A stretch of 64,000 bases of DNA, taken from assembly GCA_030817875.1 (NCBI GenBank), contig JAUSZU010000001.1, positions 2,542,001-2,606,000 on the forward strand, written 5' to 3'. Both the position numbers and the translations under genes were made by a program. The notes beneath the pieces are model-generated. The model was given only the letters and a program-made list of their open reading frames with translations, was not told the origin of the DNA and did not search any database. This document shows, in pieces, positions 54,174 to 63,546 of the stretch. Source of the DNA: Flavobacterium sp. W4I14 (lineage in GTDB: Bacteria > Bacteroidota > Bacteroidia > Sphingobacteriales > Sphingobacteriaceae). Position 1 is the stretch's first letter, and every line of letters starts with the position of its first letter.

Positions 54174-55355
54174 TTAATTTTGGCTTGGATCTCCAAATCT
54201 CAACTGAAGGCCGAAGCGTAATGTATTTGCCAAAGGGCTTTGTCTTGCATTGCCAGCGAGATAAGATAGATCCAGAATCAATTTACTATATGCAAACCCA
54301 GCACCAAGGGTAAAATAACTGCTATTACCTTTTTCCGGATGCTGATAATTATAACCCATACGCAACGCAAATTTTTGCTGGTAGCTGTATTCCAGCCCTA
54401 TTGAAAGGCTTGTTTCCTTTAGCTCCTCGGCCAAACCTCCCGGCGCATCCGAAAAAGATCCAAAGGTTCCTGATGGAACTGACCTGTTCGGATCTTTTCC
54501 TTCTACAATCTTACCGTCGTTATCATAAACAGGCTGGGTTGGTACCATTAACTTATTCAGATCAAGGGCAATAATAAAATGACTGTTCTGACCTGGCAGC
54601 AAAGTAGCAGCTGTGCCTATCTTTAAATTTGCAGGAAGATAGTATGGCTGACCTCCCATGCTATAATTCATTTTTGTTCCTATATTGGATAAACTAAGCC
54701 CAGTCGACCAGACTGCATCAGTTCCCAGCAATATCACATCTTTCTTATATATACCGGATATATCCACAGCAACAGCTTTGCCCGCCCTTGCCTGTACCCC
54801 GCTGGTAAACTGTCCATTATATAGGTTACTGTAAATGTACCTTAAACTGCCTCCCAGGGCAAAACTAGGCCCAAAACTTCGGGCATAATCAATATCGAAA
54901 GCCATTTCATTGGGGGTGAACACGCCAAGATCCTGCATACTATTGTCAAGAAATGCGACATTTCCCAAAGAGAAATACCGTAAAGAGGCAGCCAGTGTAT
55001 TCCGTTCGTCCAACCTGTAATATCCGCTCAGGTAACTCAGGTTAATGTCAGCTGACAGGTTTTTAAGCCACGGGCTATAAGAAATGGATATGCCTGAACT
55101 ACCTTTAGGAAGGTAAGCCAGCGCCGCAGTATTCAAAGAGGGCGCATTGGCATCTGCTGAAAGAATAGCAACGCCTGCATTACCCATTGCACCAGTTCTT
55201 GCCTGTGGAACAATAAGTAAAAAAGGAACAGCTGTAACGATATTGTTCAGCTTACTGCCATCTGACTGAACACCGCCGACGTTCTGGGCATAGAGTGTAT
55301 TAGCAAACAAAAGATAGAGGAAAAAGAATATTCCAATTTTGATCTTTGAACCCAT
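54174..55355 (-). CDS. porV: Type IX secretion outer-membrane protein PorV
   Basis: 393 aa. Signal peptide ending LYAQN, then a beta-barrel. N-terminal signature NNIVTAVPFLLIVPQARTGA and MGNAGVAILSADANAPSLN (about 38-75) is that of PorV/LptO. The position of PDAR in the family is here PQAR. PorV escorts CTD-bearing cargo from the translocon to PorU. No PorU is adjacent. Cotranscribed with the O-antigen-ligase-like gene. Confidence 0.85.
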   Translation of the reverse strand: MGSKIKIGIFFFLYLLFANTLYAQNVGGVQSDGSKLNNIVTAVPFLLIVPQARTGAMGNAGVAILSADANAPSLNTAALAYLPKGSSGISISYSPWLKNLSADINLSYLSGYYRLDERNTLAASLRYFSLGNVAFLDNSMQDLGVFTPNEMAFDIDYARSFGPSFALGGSLRYIYSNLYNGQFTSGVQARAGKAVAVDISGIYKKDVILLGTDAVWSTGLSLSNIGTKMNYSMGGQPYYLPANLKIGTAATLLPGQNSHFIIALDLNKLMVPTQPVYDNDGKIVEGKDPNRSVPSGTFGSFSDAPGGLAEELKETSLSIGLEYSYQQKFALRMGYNYQHPEKGNSSYFTLGAGFAYSKLILDLSYLAGNARQSPLANTLRFGLQLRFGDPSQN

Positions 55356-55914
55356 TTATTTTAAGTTAGGTAAAAAATTGTGGCTGATAACTTCTTGGTT
55401 TTAGCAATTGATTAAGTGTTTGGCATTAGTTACCTGCTATCTCATAATCGGATAGTTAGAAAGGCTAAAACAGCCTACTTTACTCACATCTCAAAAGCTA
55501 CAAAGGATTTGGTTTTATCACGTTCAGAAGACAACAGATAAAACACTTCATACGGAAGTTTAGATATAAAGAACCTTATATATATCCGCTGTTTGGCTTT
55601 TTAGTCATATTCGTTTATCAGATATCGCCAATTTCGACAGTGATGGTACATACCTAGCCTAAACTGTTTTTTCATCCAGCTTTTGAAGACACTCATCTAT
55701 CGCTTTCGACTTCCTTAATCTTTTAAACTAGGCATTTAGATTTGAAAGCAAAGTACATTCCTAAAAAAATTACTCATGATGCACTTATTAAGCATTTACC
55801 TTATCAATGGTAAGTTTGTTCTTTCATGAGATCTGCTTTTCGCAACACTTTTCTATTAAAGTCAATTATTGAGATCAGAGTAGACTGTTTTCGATCCGTT
55901 CTGCACCGCTTCAA
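55356..55914. other. Intergenic gap within secretion region
   Basis: About 560 bases without a gene. A short frame with KRLRKSKAIDECLQKLDEK exists on the minus strand but lacks a start. The gap separates the exported-protein cluster from PorV. Confidence 0.3.
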
Positions 55915-55950
55915 TTTATTCAAGGCTATGAAAACGCAGCCTTGAATAAA
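55915..55950 (-). terminator. Terminator of the exported-protein cluster
   Basis: TTTATTCAAGGCT and AGCCTTGAATAAA form a perfect 13-bp stem with a 10-nt loop, 12 bases after the stop of the small exported protein on the minus strand. The stem is A-T-flanked. Confidence 0.75.
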
Positions 55951-55962
55951 TAGATACATCGA

Positions 55963-56658
55963 TTAGTGTTTATCCTTAATAACGATAGTTGGTAGCGTTT
56001 CTTTAAGCCTTGGTGAAAAAAGAACCAGTTTATATTCTTCCCTTGATTTCCCGCTTTGATACCAGTCCTTTACTGACTCATAAGTAGGTGTTAGGGAACC
56101 AGCAGTGGGAAACCTTTGACAGATGTGAGAATAAATTAAATTAAGTGCATTAACAGCCATCGGTGTTTTAAGAAAACTCCTATCTCTATCTGGAGAAACC
56201 TTATAGTTAAATGCCACATACTGTTTGATACTCGGTGTCGGCACGTCAATCACCGCTAATTTCAATAGATCTGGGATATCTTCCCTTTTAACCCATGTAG
56301 AAAAATGGTCTGGAAAAGAAATATTTCCTTCGATATTTTTCAATTTTAATAAAAAATCAACAGCACTGATCGATTGAAACTCGCTTAACAGTTTTCTTAC
56401 TTTTGCATCATCATTTGTCATAAAACGTACTGTATCCCCATTACTGAGTCTAAACAGCTGTGTCTGACGGTCCGATTTGAAGTTGAAAAATTTCATATCA
56501 TGCTTGTATTTACTATTGATTTTACCAGAGGTAGCAGAATGGACAGACAAACTGTCTATCATAGCTTTCTGTCTAAGCTTTGGATTGTCTTTTTGGGGCT
56601 GTGCCATCGCTTGGATTGTTGTTATACTTACGATTACTGCTATAATTATTACTTTCAT
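55963..56658 (-). CDS. Exported protein of unknown function
   Basis: 231 aa from the ATG at 56658, with signal peptide MKVIIIAVIVSITTIQAMAQ. The middle is beta-rich (RLSNGDTVRFM), then helical (DIPDLLKLAVIDVP...FNYKVSPDRDRSFL). Not recognised. It is the last gene before the terminator and overlaps no gene; the Cys-rich gene ends 10 bases upstream. Confidence 0.6.
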   Translation of the reverse strand: MKVIIIAVIVSITTIQAMAQPQKDNPKLRQKAMIDSLSVHSATSGKINSKYKHDMKFFNFKSDRQTQLFRLSNGDTVRFMTNDDAKVRKLLSEFQSISAVDFLLKLKNIEGNISFPDHFSTWVKREDIPDLLKLAVIDVPTPSIKQYVAFNYKVSPDRDRSFLKTPMAVNALNLIYSHICQRFPTAGSLTPTYESVKDWYQSGKSREEYKLVLFSPRLKETLPTIVIKDKH

Positions 56659-56668
56659 ATTGGTTAGA

Positions 56669-58102
56669 TTAAGGGTTACAATCACAGTTGTTCAAGGCAT
56701 TTAAAATTGCATTGTATGTCGATTTTCCATCTGTATTTGAACCTATATTTGAGGTTAAACTAATTTTTCCCGGGGCATTTGTAAACATGTAGACTCCTGA
56801 ATAAATCGCCTGGATTTGGGCTAATGTCATATGTTCAGTACCTTCGTTACCAGTCCCCATTCCATTCTTTGTAAAATAATACCCGTTTGCATCATAAACG
56901 GCTGCATGTACATAACCCGTTGAACTACCATTCAAAACGAGTAAGATCTGTCCGCTCTGTATATTAGCAAAGTTACTCTGAAATGTTGAATTACCAATTG
57001 CCGTAGCGATATCCGTTACCCCTAATAGTGAATTAACAAAATTAGTATTATTTGAATCTACTATATATTCACCATCTGCCAATGCATATCCGAGACAATT
57101 ATATCCTAGGTTTTCGATAGCCTGCGAACTTAAGGGTAGCCCTGTGTTGATATCCGTTGCAGACAGGACAGTCTCAACTGGATATCTATGCCCATCCGGT
57201 GTATAAATAAAATCTTGCCTTATCGTGATGTTCATTAAGGGCGCACCCTCTGGATAAGGACCATATCCAGTACCCGTTCCGATTTCCTTGATAATATCAC
57301 CATTGTAATTTCGCATCAATCCCCCCATTGCCTCTAACGCCTTTTTCAGGCATGGACAGTCACAAGCAACAGGGTCATAAAGACTATATGTGGGGTCGCA
57401 AACCGTACACTGATCAGGATCATTGGAAACATTATAACATCCGTCATTTTTATCTCCCCCCTTATTTACCCAACCTGAGCCAGGACTGTAACAAGTCTTG
57501 GAGGTCGTTCCACCCCATCCGTCACCATCCGCATCTTGATACCATTTGGTCGCCGTTTTCCCTGTCTCACCCCCAACACATTCTCCACAGGCATCCCTTC
57601 TAGCCGTACCATTAGGCGTACCGAAGCAGTCTGGCACTGTTTCCGGCAGCTCTTCGAGACACTCATTTATTCCGGTCGAACCGCCTATACAACCACAGTC
57701 ACTGTCGTACGCAGATCCCCCAGCCTCCCCATTGCAGTCATCTGGCCCACAATCGGCCACTCCGGTTCCTGGGCCAACACATCCACAATCTTCCATTGTA
57801 GCATCAGGCCCATAAATACTGCAAGGACCGGTAACAACCTCTACATCCTTACAGTCATGCCGATCTCCTATTTCCTCTCCTGTTTCACAGTCAGTCCCGA
57901 CATAGCAGGTAGTGGTAGTCTCAGTTACCTCATCTCCATTGACTACAATGGTAATATCCTCAGTTGTAGTAGAGCATATCTCCACGCCATCAAGGTTACT
58001 TTGAGCGAAAGCCTGCTGAATGGGCATCAATACCACTCGCCCCTGTCTGACCGATGGGTAAAGACCGCACAAAAACAGTATTATCAGAATTATTCTTTTC
58101 AT
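56669..58102 (-). CDS. Cys-rich exported protein with possible papain-like domain
   Basis: 477 aa. Signal peptide, then a Cys-rich repeat region (about 80-180) with CGCVGPGTG, CGCIGGSTG and CGECVGGETG, and a calcium-type loop YQDADGDGWGG (188-198). The C-terminal domain (about 290-477) contains NLGYNCLGYALADG with C336 and, after a polar loop, GYVHAAVYDANGYYFTKNGMG with H399, the arrangement expected for an NlpC/papain-like Cys-His hydrolase. No T9SS tail domain is seen. It lies between the Sel1/T9SS protein and the small exported protein. Function is unknown; a peptidase or toxin-type enzyme are options. Confidence 0.6.
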   Translation of the reverse strand: MKRIILIILFLCGLYPSVRQGRVVLMPIQQAFAQSNLDGVEICSTTTEDITIVVNGDEVTETTTTCYVGTDCETGEEIGDRHDCKDVEVVTGPCSIYGPDATMEDCGCVGPGTGVADCGPDDCNGEAGGSAYDSDCGCIGGSTGINECLEELPETVPDCFGTPNGTARRDACGECVGGETGKTATKWYQDADGDGWGGTTSKTCYSPGSGWVNKGGDKNDGCYNVSNDPDQCTVCDPTYSLYDPVACDCPCLKKALEAMGGLMRNYNGDIIKEIGTGTGYGPYPEGAPLMNITIRQDFIYTPDGHRYPVETVLSATDINTGLPLSSQAIENLGYNCLGYALADGEYIVDSNNTNFVNSLLGVTDIATAIGNSTFQSNFANIQSGQILLVLNGSSTGYVHAAVYDANGYYFTKNGMGTGNEGTEHMTLAQIQAIYSGVYMFTNAPGKISLTSNIGSNTDGKSTYNAILNALNNCDCNP

Positions 58103-58113
58103 ATTTTATCGCG

Positions 58114-59523
58114 TTAATATTTTATCACAACAACTGTTTTAACCTTATCCTCATAGGTCACCTTTAGGATGTAAGCACCGGGAGGCACATCAGGCTTAAT
58201 GCTCTGCTCTTGACGGCCAGCATCCAGGTGAGCACTTCCGTTGTAAACTACCTGTCCCGACATATCCGCCAGCAGTATTTTCACTAGTGAAGCTTTTTCG
58301 AGTGTAAATGTAACCTGGAGGGTGTGATTGAAAGGATTGGGATAGGCCTGAAGGCCTTTAGAAGGCGCCAGTTCAGACACTTCCTCCTGCGACCGGCTCA
58401 AGCTGATGTATAGCGGTCGCTCCGGTTCATTGTTCTCCAGGTCCCACAATTTGATATTACCTGCCAGATAAACAGAATCACCCTGTTTAAGCACCTTAAG
58501 GTCTGCATTTTTAAATTCGTAGGAAATCGCACGCTTCTGGCTATACTGGTTCTCCCTTTTGTAAACCGTACTATGAAAAAGCATCCCCTGTCCGTTCAGT
58601 GCCGCCTGGACTTCAGCTGAAGTATTATCACCCTCTTTCCAGCTCCCGTTGAAAAGATTACCGTTCCTCCTTAGTATAAGATTTAACGGGGTTTTGCTGA
58701 TCACATATTGCCCGCTCCAATCATAGCGGATAGCATAGCCTTTATACTTGCCAGCAATCATTGAGGCCTCAGGTTGTTCCACTGGAATAAACTCTTTATC
58801 GGATCTATTCTGTTTTACAAAAGATACCATACTGACTGCCGATCGTTTACTAGCTTCAGTTGGCACATATTCGGCCCGTGGATTCGCCAGTTCGTCTTTT
58901 GCTACTGGGTAACCTAGCCGGTCAGCTTTGGCAAGCCAATAACGTGCACTGTCTATATTAACTGTTGTGCCATAACCGTTACGGTAACACAACCCCAGAA
59001 AATACATAGAAGCAAGAACTCCACCCTTTACTCCCTGTTTAAAAAGCTGCACGGCCTCTTCATAATTCTGTTCGCAACCAAAACCTTTGTACAAGAGATA
59101 GCCTTTTCCCTGGGAAGCTTCACTGCTTTTCGCTAGTGAACCTTTGGAAAAAGAAATAAATGCTTTTTCAAAATCCTGGACAGTTCCCTGTCCCCTGCTG
59201 TAACACCGGCCAAGATTGACCCATGATCCGGCATAATCGTGGTCTGCTGATTTTTTAAACCATTCAAAGCCAGTCTCTTTGTTCTGCGGGATACCCACTC
59301 CCTCAGAATAAAGGACACCAACAGCATTCATAGCTTTTGGATTGCCCTGTAGAGCGGCCTGCAGATAAATTTCAAACCCTTTTACAGGATCGTACCTGAA
59401 ATGATTGGGATCCAGGCGCATACTTGCCTGATCTATGAGCGAAATTTCTTTCTTTACCTTTTTTTGCTGCGCGTGAACGTTAGCCGCACACAACAGCAGT
59501 AATATTGTTAGATATTTTATCAT
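58114..59523 (-). CDS. Sel1-repeat protein with T9SS sorting domain
   Basis: 469 aa. Signal peptide, then about four Sel1-like repeats (55-205, for example AMNAVGVLYSEGVGIPQNKE and YFLGLCYRNGYGTTVNID), a central beta domain, and a C-terminal T9SS sorting domain of type A (395-469: YPNPFNHTLQVTFTLEKA, GQVVYNGSA, PPGAYILKV). The tail means export through the type IX system; PorV in the next unit is its expected escort. Sel1 repeats bind protein partners. Confidence 0.85.
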   Translation of the reverse strand: MIKYLTILLLLCAANVHAQQKKVKKEISLIDQASMRLDPNHFRYDPVKGFEIYLQAALQGNPKAMNAVGVLYSEGVGIPQNKETGFEWFKKSADHDYAGSWVNLGRCYSRGQGTVQDFEKAFISFSKGSLAKSSEASQGKGYLLYKGFGCEQNYEEAVQLFKQGVKGGVLASMYFLGLCYRNGYGTTVNIDSARYWLAKADRLGYPVAKDELANPRAEYVPTEASKRSAVSMVSFVKQNRSDKEFIPVEQPEASMIAGKYKGYAIRYDWSGQYVISKTPLNLILRRNGNLFNGSWKEGDNTSAEVQAALNGQGMLFHSTVYKRENQYSQKRAISYEFKNADLKVLKQGDSVYLAGNIKLWDLENNEPERPLYISLSRSQEEVSELAPSKGLQAYPNPFNHTLQVTFTLEKASLVKILLADMSGQVVYNGSAHLDAGRQEQSIKPDVPPGAYILKVTYEDKVKTVVVIKY

Positions 59524-59657
59524 GGAAATATGTTCATATGTTATAATTATTACCTGAATTTCAATTCGATTGAAACATTAAAGCCATTCGCAACCTGCTA
59601 AATTATCTCTAAAATTTGCTACATCATTTAACTGAATATTGGGCACAAACCGCTCTA

Positions 59658-60608
59658 TTACCAAGTAAATTTTGTCTTCTCAACTGCTATTTTATCTGGC
59701 ATGGGATTATTATAAAGACGGGCACGGTGCACTCTTTTCATACCTTCCGGCTGTGGCGTTTCCATTTTTTGTATACTGGCGCTCACCTTTGGGGGTTGGC
59801 TACCAAAACGCTCTTTCTTTACCAGTACGGCAACATTATAATTTATACTCGCATTAACGGTCTTTGCACTATCAAGATCTTCATGAAGCCCGCGTTGTTT
59901 GAGCTCCTTCCAATCTCCGATCGCCCAATTGAACGCAGTTTTTTTGTTGCCTAAAATCAATAACTGTGTATATTGATCGTCGCTGAGGATACCTGGGAGT
60001 ATCCTTCTTTCATAGTCCTTCAGCTCTTGAAAACCGTCTTTTTTAAGTTCTTCAAGACGGTTAGCATATACAATCAGTGAATCTGTCTGTGAGGCAGTAA
60101 GTTTTAGAACACCCCTGTTCCTTACCGCAGCACCGAATTTGGATTGATCACTTTCATTCAATATTTTGTTATTCACCAAGACGTTATTTTTGGCTGCAAC
60201 AACATACCTTTCCAAAGTGGAATCTGATGCATTGATGATATTTTTGATCAGCCTAACATTCTCTGAACTGCTGGGACTCATCAATAGGGTTTCAATTGCT
60301 ACATTACGATCATAGATTGTTTTTTTGAACATCCTGACCATAGAGGCATCCCCTTTGTAACGTTTTCTCTGCAGCTCGGCGGTAATTGTTGCCTGGATAT
60401 CTGCATTTTTTTTCATCTGTACCAGATATTGTTCCTTAAACTGCAGGGATACCGCGGGGCTCGCACCTGATTCAGTCAGGGCCTTTTCGGTTAAAGTTTG
60501 CTCCTTTCGGGCTTTGACAGGATCATTTTTTTGTTCATTCTCTTGTGCATGGAGGCACATTACTGTGCACAGGGTGAACCCTGCCAACAGCGCGTAGCGT
60601 TTACTCAT
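59658..60608 (-). CDS. Exported helical protein of unknown function
   Basis: 316 aa with a signal peptide (LCTVMCLHAQENE). The mature part is almost all-helical (KKTIYDRNVAIETLLM, DSLIVYANRLEELKKDGF). No family recognised. It is second in the five-gene minus-strand cluster, after the transglutaminase-like gene. Confidence 0.65.
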   Translation of the reverse strand: MSKRYALLAGFTLCTVMCLHAQENEQKNDPVKARKEQTLTEKALTESGASPAVSLQFKEQYLVQMKKNADIQATITAELQRKRYKGDASMVRMFKKTIYDRNVAIETLLMSPSSSENVRLIKNIINASDSTLERYVVAAKNNVLVNNKILNESDQSKFGAAVRNRGVLKLTASQTDSLIVYANRLEELKKDGFQELKDYERRILPGILSDDQYTQLLILGNKKTAFNWAIGDWKELKQRGLHEDLDSAKTVNASINYNVAVLVKKERFGSQPPKVSASIQKMETPQPEGMKRVHRARLYNNPMPDKIAVEKTKFTW

Positions 60609-60746
60609 AATTTTGTCTTTAAATGGTTATTTTATCAATATTCTTTTGGCGGTGTATCTGAAGCACAACCAAAACTTTTTAAATCCAACCGATCTGTCTC
60701 TTCTTAAACAGATCTTTCGGCAATTATCTATGGTCTGACGAAAAGT

Positions 60747-62312
60747 TTAGAACCATACTCTTGCACCTTCATCATCTATTATAAAAGGTCTTTCCTTCCC
60801 TTGACTATATTCCGGAACAAGTAGGAAGAGGGCATTTTTTGGTACAGCCGAAAAAATGAGTTCGGCTGCGCCCTCTTTGGCCTGTTGTCCTTCCAAAAAC
60901 TTCCAGCCCATTCTCCAGTAATAAAGTTTATATTTTTTATCAGGCTGAAAAATGAGGTATTTATCCTGTTGTTTCAGGGTAATGCTTTGTTTATTGATTG
61001 TATCCGCTTGTAAGAGCTGTTGATGTTTGTAACCGAAAGCAGTTGGATTTCCTGCGGGTATTAACTTTCCTTTATCATAAAACATTGGTAAAAACACAGC
61101 TCCCCGGCACATTTCTTCAAAGACCGCAGAACCTGATTTCACATTGGCCCACCAGGTAGGCTGCCATTTAAACCCGTTGAATACACATGCATAAACTATT
61201 TTTTTTTGTGCAGTGGTCTTAAATAGCGGTAAGTTTAAGTTTCCAGTCTGCCAATATTTGCTGGTAACGTCGATATAATTTACCATTCTTAGAAATCCCA
61301 CCGGAATCTCGTTTACTGAAACAGAACTGGCCAGGGTTTTTGGCTGTTTTGAATAGGTGACACGGATAACCTTAGAAGGTTCCCTGGAAAAACCATTGAT
61401 CTTCACTTTTGGTGTAGAGATATCAAAAGGTAATTCTTTTCCATTTTCGTCAAGTGTACTGTTAAAATAATGCCTACCGGTGGTGGTCGCCCAAAAAGGA
61501 ACGTGCTCCAACCTGCCAGGGTAACCCTGACTGCGAAGAAGATATACTTCCAGGTCACCGATATCATCACAGTTACCTTTTTTTCTGCTGAGCAGCTGAA
61601 GCGGACCAAGCCTTGGCAATGGATCACTTCTTTTTTCCAGATCCCATGTATTGATAAACCAGCTTTTGAAATCTATAGCCAGATCATTCAGCAAGGCTTC
61701 TGTATTTTTGTTTTTTGCACTATCGGCAAGCCATTCAAATTTTTTCTGATAAACTTCCCGCCATTGTTGTAAGGGCTCAGTACTCACCCGGTAAGGCAGA
61801 ATATCTTCACAGAACTGCTCAAACGAAATGTTCTTGTAAGGACCTGTTTTCCATTTCCTGAATGCTCCCTCCACATTACCGATCAAAAAACCTGAACTTA
61901 TCGTTTCAATATCAGTATAGGTGTATGGTACAGGAGTTACTTTACCCACCTTTCCCTTAATTGCTTCAAAAGCATTAAGGGCTGTTTCAAGACTGGGGTA
62001 ATCAACTTCTCTATAATCAATGCGCTTACCGGTACTGTCTGCCCAGTAATAATCATTAGAATAGTGTATATCCATATTGGATATCAGGAAGTATATTGCC
62101 CTAAGTTTCAGCGGATCACCTAACTTCTCAAAATAGTTGATGGCATCTTCCAGACTGGATCTGTTTTTATCTGATTTCTTAAGTACAGAGAGGACATCCA
62201 CCGGGTATTTATCTTTTAACTGAGCATTCGAAAAGGCTGTGATCGTTAACAGATAAAAAAAAAGGAAAAGTTTTAAATGATATTTTTTACCAAAGAAAAA
62301 GGAGAGCAGCAT
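60747..62312 (-). CDS. Transglutaminase-like exported protein
   Basis: 521 aa. Hydrophobic N-terminus (LKLFLFFYLLTITAFSNAQ, signal peptide to about residue 31), then a transglutaminase-type domain with C248 in RKKGNCDDIGDLEVYLLR and H281 in TTTGRHYFNSTLDENGK, with an Asp a few residues after. This is the Cys-His order of the transglutaminase fold. A C-terminal beta region follows. Function unknown; it may crosslink or cleave surface proteins. First gene of the cluster. Confidence 0.75.
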   Translation of the reverse strand: MLLSFFFGKKYHLKLFLFFYLLTITAFSNAQLKDKYPVDVLSVLKKSDKNRSSLEDAINYFEKLGDPLKLRAIYFLISNMDIHYSNDYYWADSTGKRIDYREVDYPSLETALNAFEAIKGKVGKVTPVPYTYTDIETISSGFLIGNVEGAFRKWKTGPYKNISFEQFCEDILPYRVSTEPLQQWREVYQKKFEWLADSAKNKNTEALLNDLAIDFKSWFINTWDLEKRSDPLPRLGPLQLLSRKKGNCDDIGDLEVYLLRSQGYPGRLEHVPFWATTTGRHYFNSTLDENGKELPFDISTPKVKINGFSREPSKVIRVTYSKQPKTLASSVSVNEIPVGFLRMVNYIDVTSKYWQTGNLNLPLFKTTAQKKIVYACVFNGFKWQPTWWANVKSGSAVFEEMCRGAVFLPMFYDKGKLIPAGNPTAFGYKHQQLLQADTINKQSITLKQQDKYLIFQPDKKYKLYYWRMGWKFLEGQQAKEGAAELIFSAVPKNALFLLVPEYSQGKERPFIIDDEGARVWF

Positions 62313-62823
62313 AAAAATTGGTTAGAGAGCGTTATTGATCGTTTATCAATTTTATGGGAAATGCGGTCTCTATCCATCCTGTACTGTCCTGCCTACCCTG
62401 CTTTAGAAATGGGCACTTCTAACCTGCGATGTTCCTACAAATGCCTGATAGTAAAATTTAGTCAAGAACAAAAAAAAACACATAAAAACTTAACATACAG
62501 ATAATTAAATAAATGAATCACAACCAAATACAGAGGATCTGCATTTAAGTCCTGGCTTTTAATTAATGGTCAGATGGAATACCTTTGGCAAACACTGTTG
62601 GGACAGAAAAGCCATTTTATGGGACAGAAATATTTTTAAGGATATACTAATTTTTATACTGTGATTATTTTGAGCTTATCCTCGTTAAATTTTGATTGTA
62701 ATGCGGCCATCAAACTGGCTCTTCTGGAGCAGGATCTATTCTATTATTCCTTATATGTCAAGTATAAAATTACATCCATTTTATTTTTTGTACATTAGTA
62801 TATCTAATTAATCTCTTAACCAA
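62313..62823. other. Divergent intergenic region
   Basis: About 510 bases between the transglutaminase-like gene and the LytTR regulator gene, which would hold both promoters. No TTTG-N19-TAnnTTTG pair was found. No coding pattern. Confidence 0.35.
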
Positions 62824-63546
62824 ATGTATATAAGCTGTGTAGCTGTTGACGATGATGTCAATGGACTTGAAATTCTCCGTGATTACATTCCAAATTTCCC
62901 GAGACTAAAACTTATCAATCAGTTTTCCTGTTCCAAAAAGGCGCTAGACTTCATTACTGCTTCAAAAAAGATTGACATTCTTTTCCTTGACATTGAAATG
63001 CCGGGTATATCGGGATTAGAGCTATTAAAACTGATTAGGCATAAAATCAACAATGTAATATTCACTACCGCCCATCTGAAGTATATTGTAGATTCTTACA
63101 AGATGGACGCTGAAGGTTTTTTATTAAAACCATATACGTATACAAAGTTTGAGCGGACGATAAAAAACCTGCCAACAAACCCAGTTCCAGATACCCCAGA
63201 CCTATTTGAAAAGAGAGATTTTTTCTTTGTTAAGGTTAAAGGCGGAAACAAAAGAATGCTAAAAATCAAGTTCAGGGAGGTCATTGCGATTGAAGGGCTC
63301 CGCAATTATATCCTGATCCATACTATTGATCAAACGATTGCCACACACTTGACTATTATAAAAATTAAGGAAGTCCTTGGAGAAACAAAAGCCATCATAC
63401 AGGTACACAGGTCATTTCTCATTTCACTTGATCATATTACAGAGGTAAGAAGCAACATCATTACCATGCAGCGGAATATTAAAATCACCTATGGTGAAAA
63501 GTATAAAAATCAATTACTGGCATATTGTAAAGACAAATCGAATTAG
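62824..63546 (+). CDS. LytTR-family response regulator
   Basis: 240 aa. N-terminal receiver with D9/D10 (AVDDDVNGL), phosphoacceptor D56 (ILFLDIEMPGISGL) and Lys in LLKPYTY. C-terminal LytTR DNA-binding domain (about 135-235): REVIAIEGLRNYILIHT and VHRSFLISLDHITEV. LytTR regulators bind direct repeats and often control surface proteins. No sensor kinase is adjacent. It is divergent from the exported-protein cluster and a candidate regulator of it. Confidence 0.92.
   Translation: MYISCVAVDDDVNGLEILRDYIPNFPRLKLINQFSCSKKALDFITASKKIDILFLDIEMPGISGLELLKLIRHKINNVIFTTAHLKYIVDSYKMDAEGFLLKPYTYTKFERTIKNLPTNPVPDTPDLFEKRDFFFVKVKGGNKRMLKIKFREVIAIEGLRNYILIHTIDQTIATHLTIIKIKEVLGETKAIIQVHRSFLISLDHITEVRSNIITMQRNIKITYGEKYKNQLLAYCKDKSN

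Noticed and set aside
55600-55760. Small minus-strand scraps in the gap before PorV
   Set aside because: No start codon, about 20 residues, no recognisable family.
60700-60722. Hairpin around GATCTG/CAGATC after the transglutaminase-like gene
   Set aside because: Short stem, long loop and no T-run; noted but not called a terminator.
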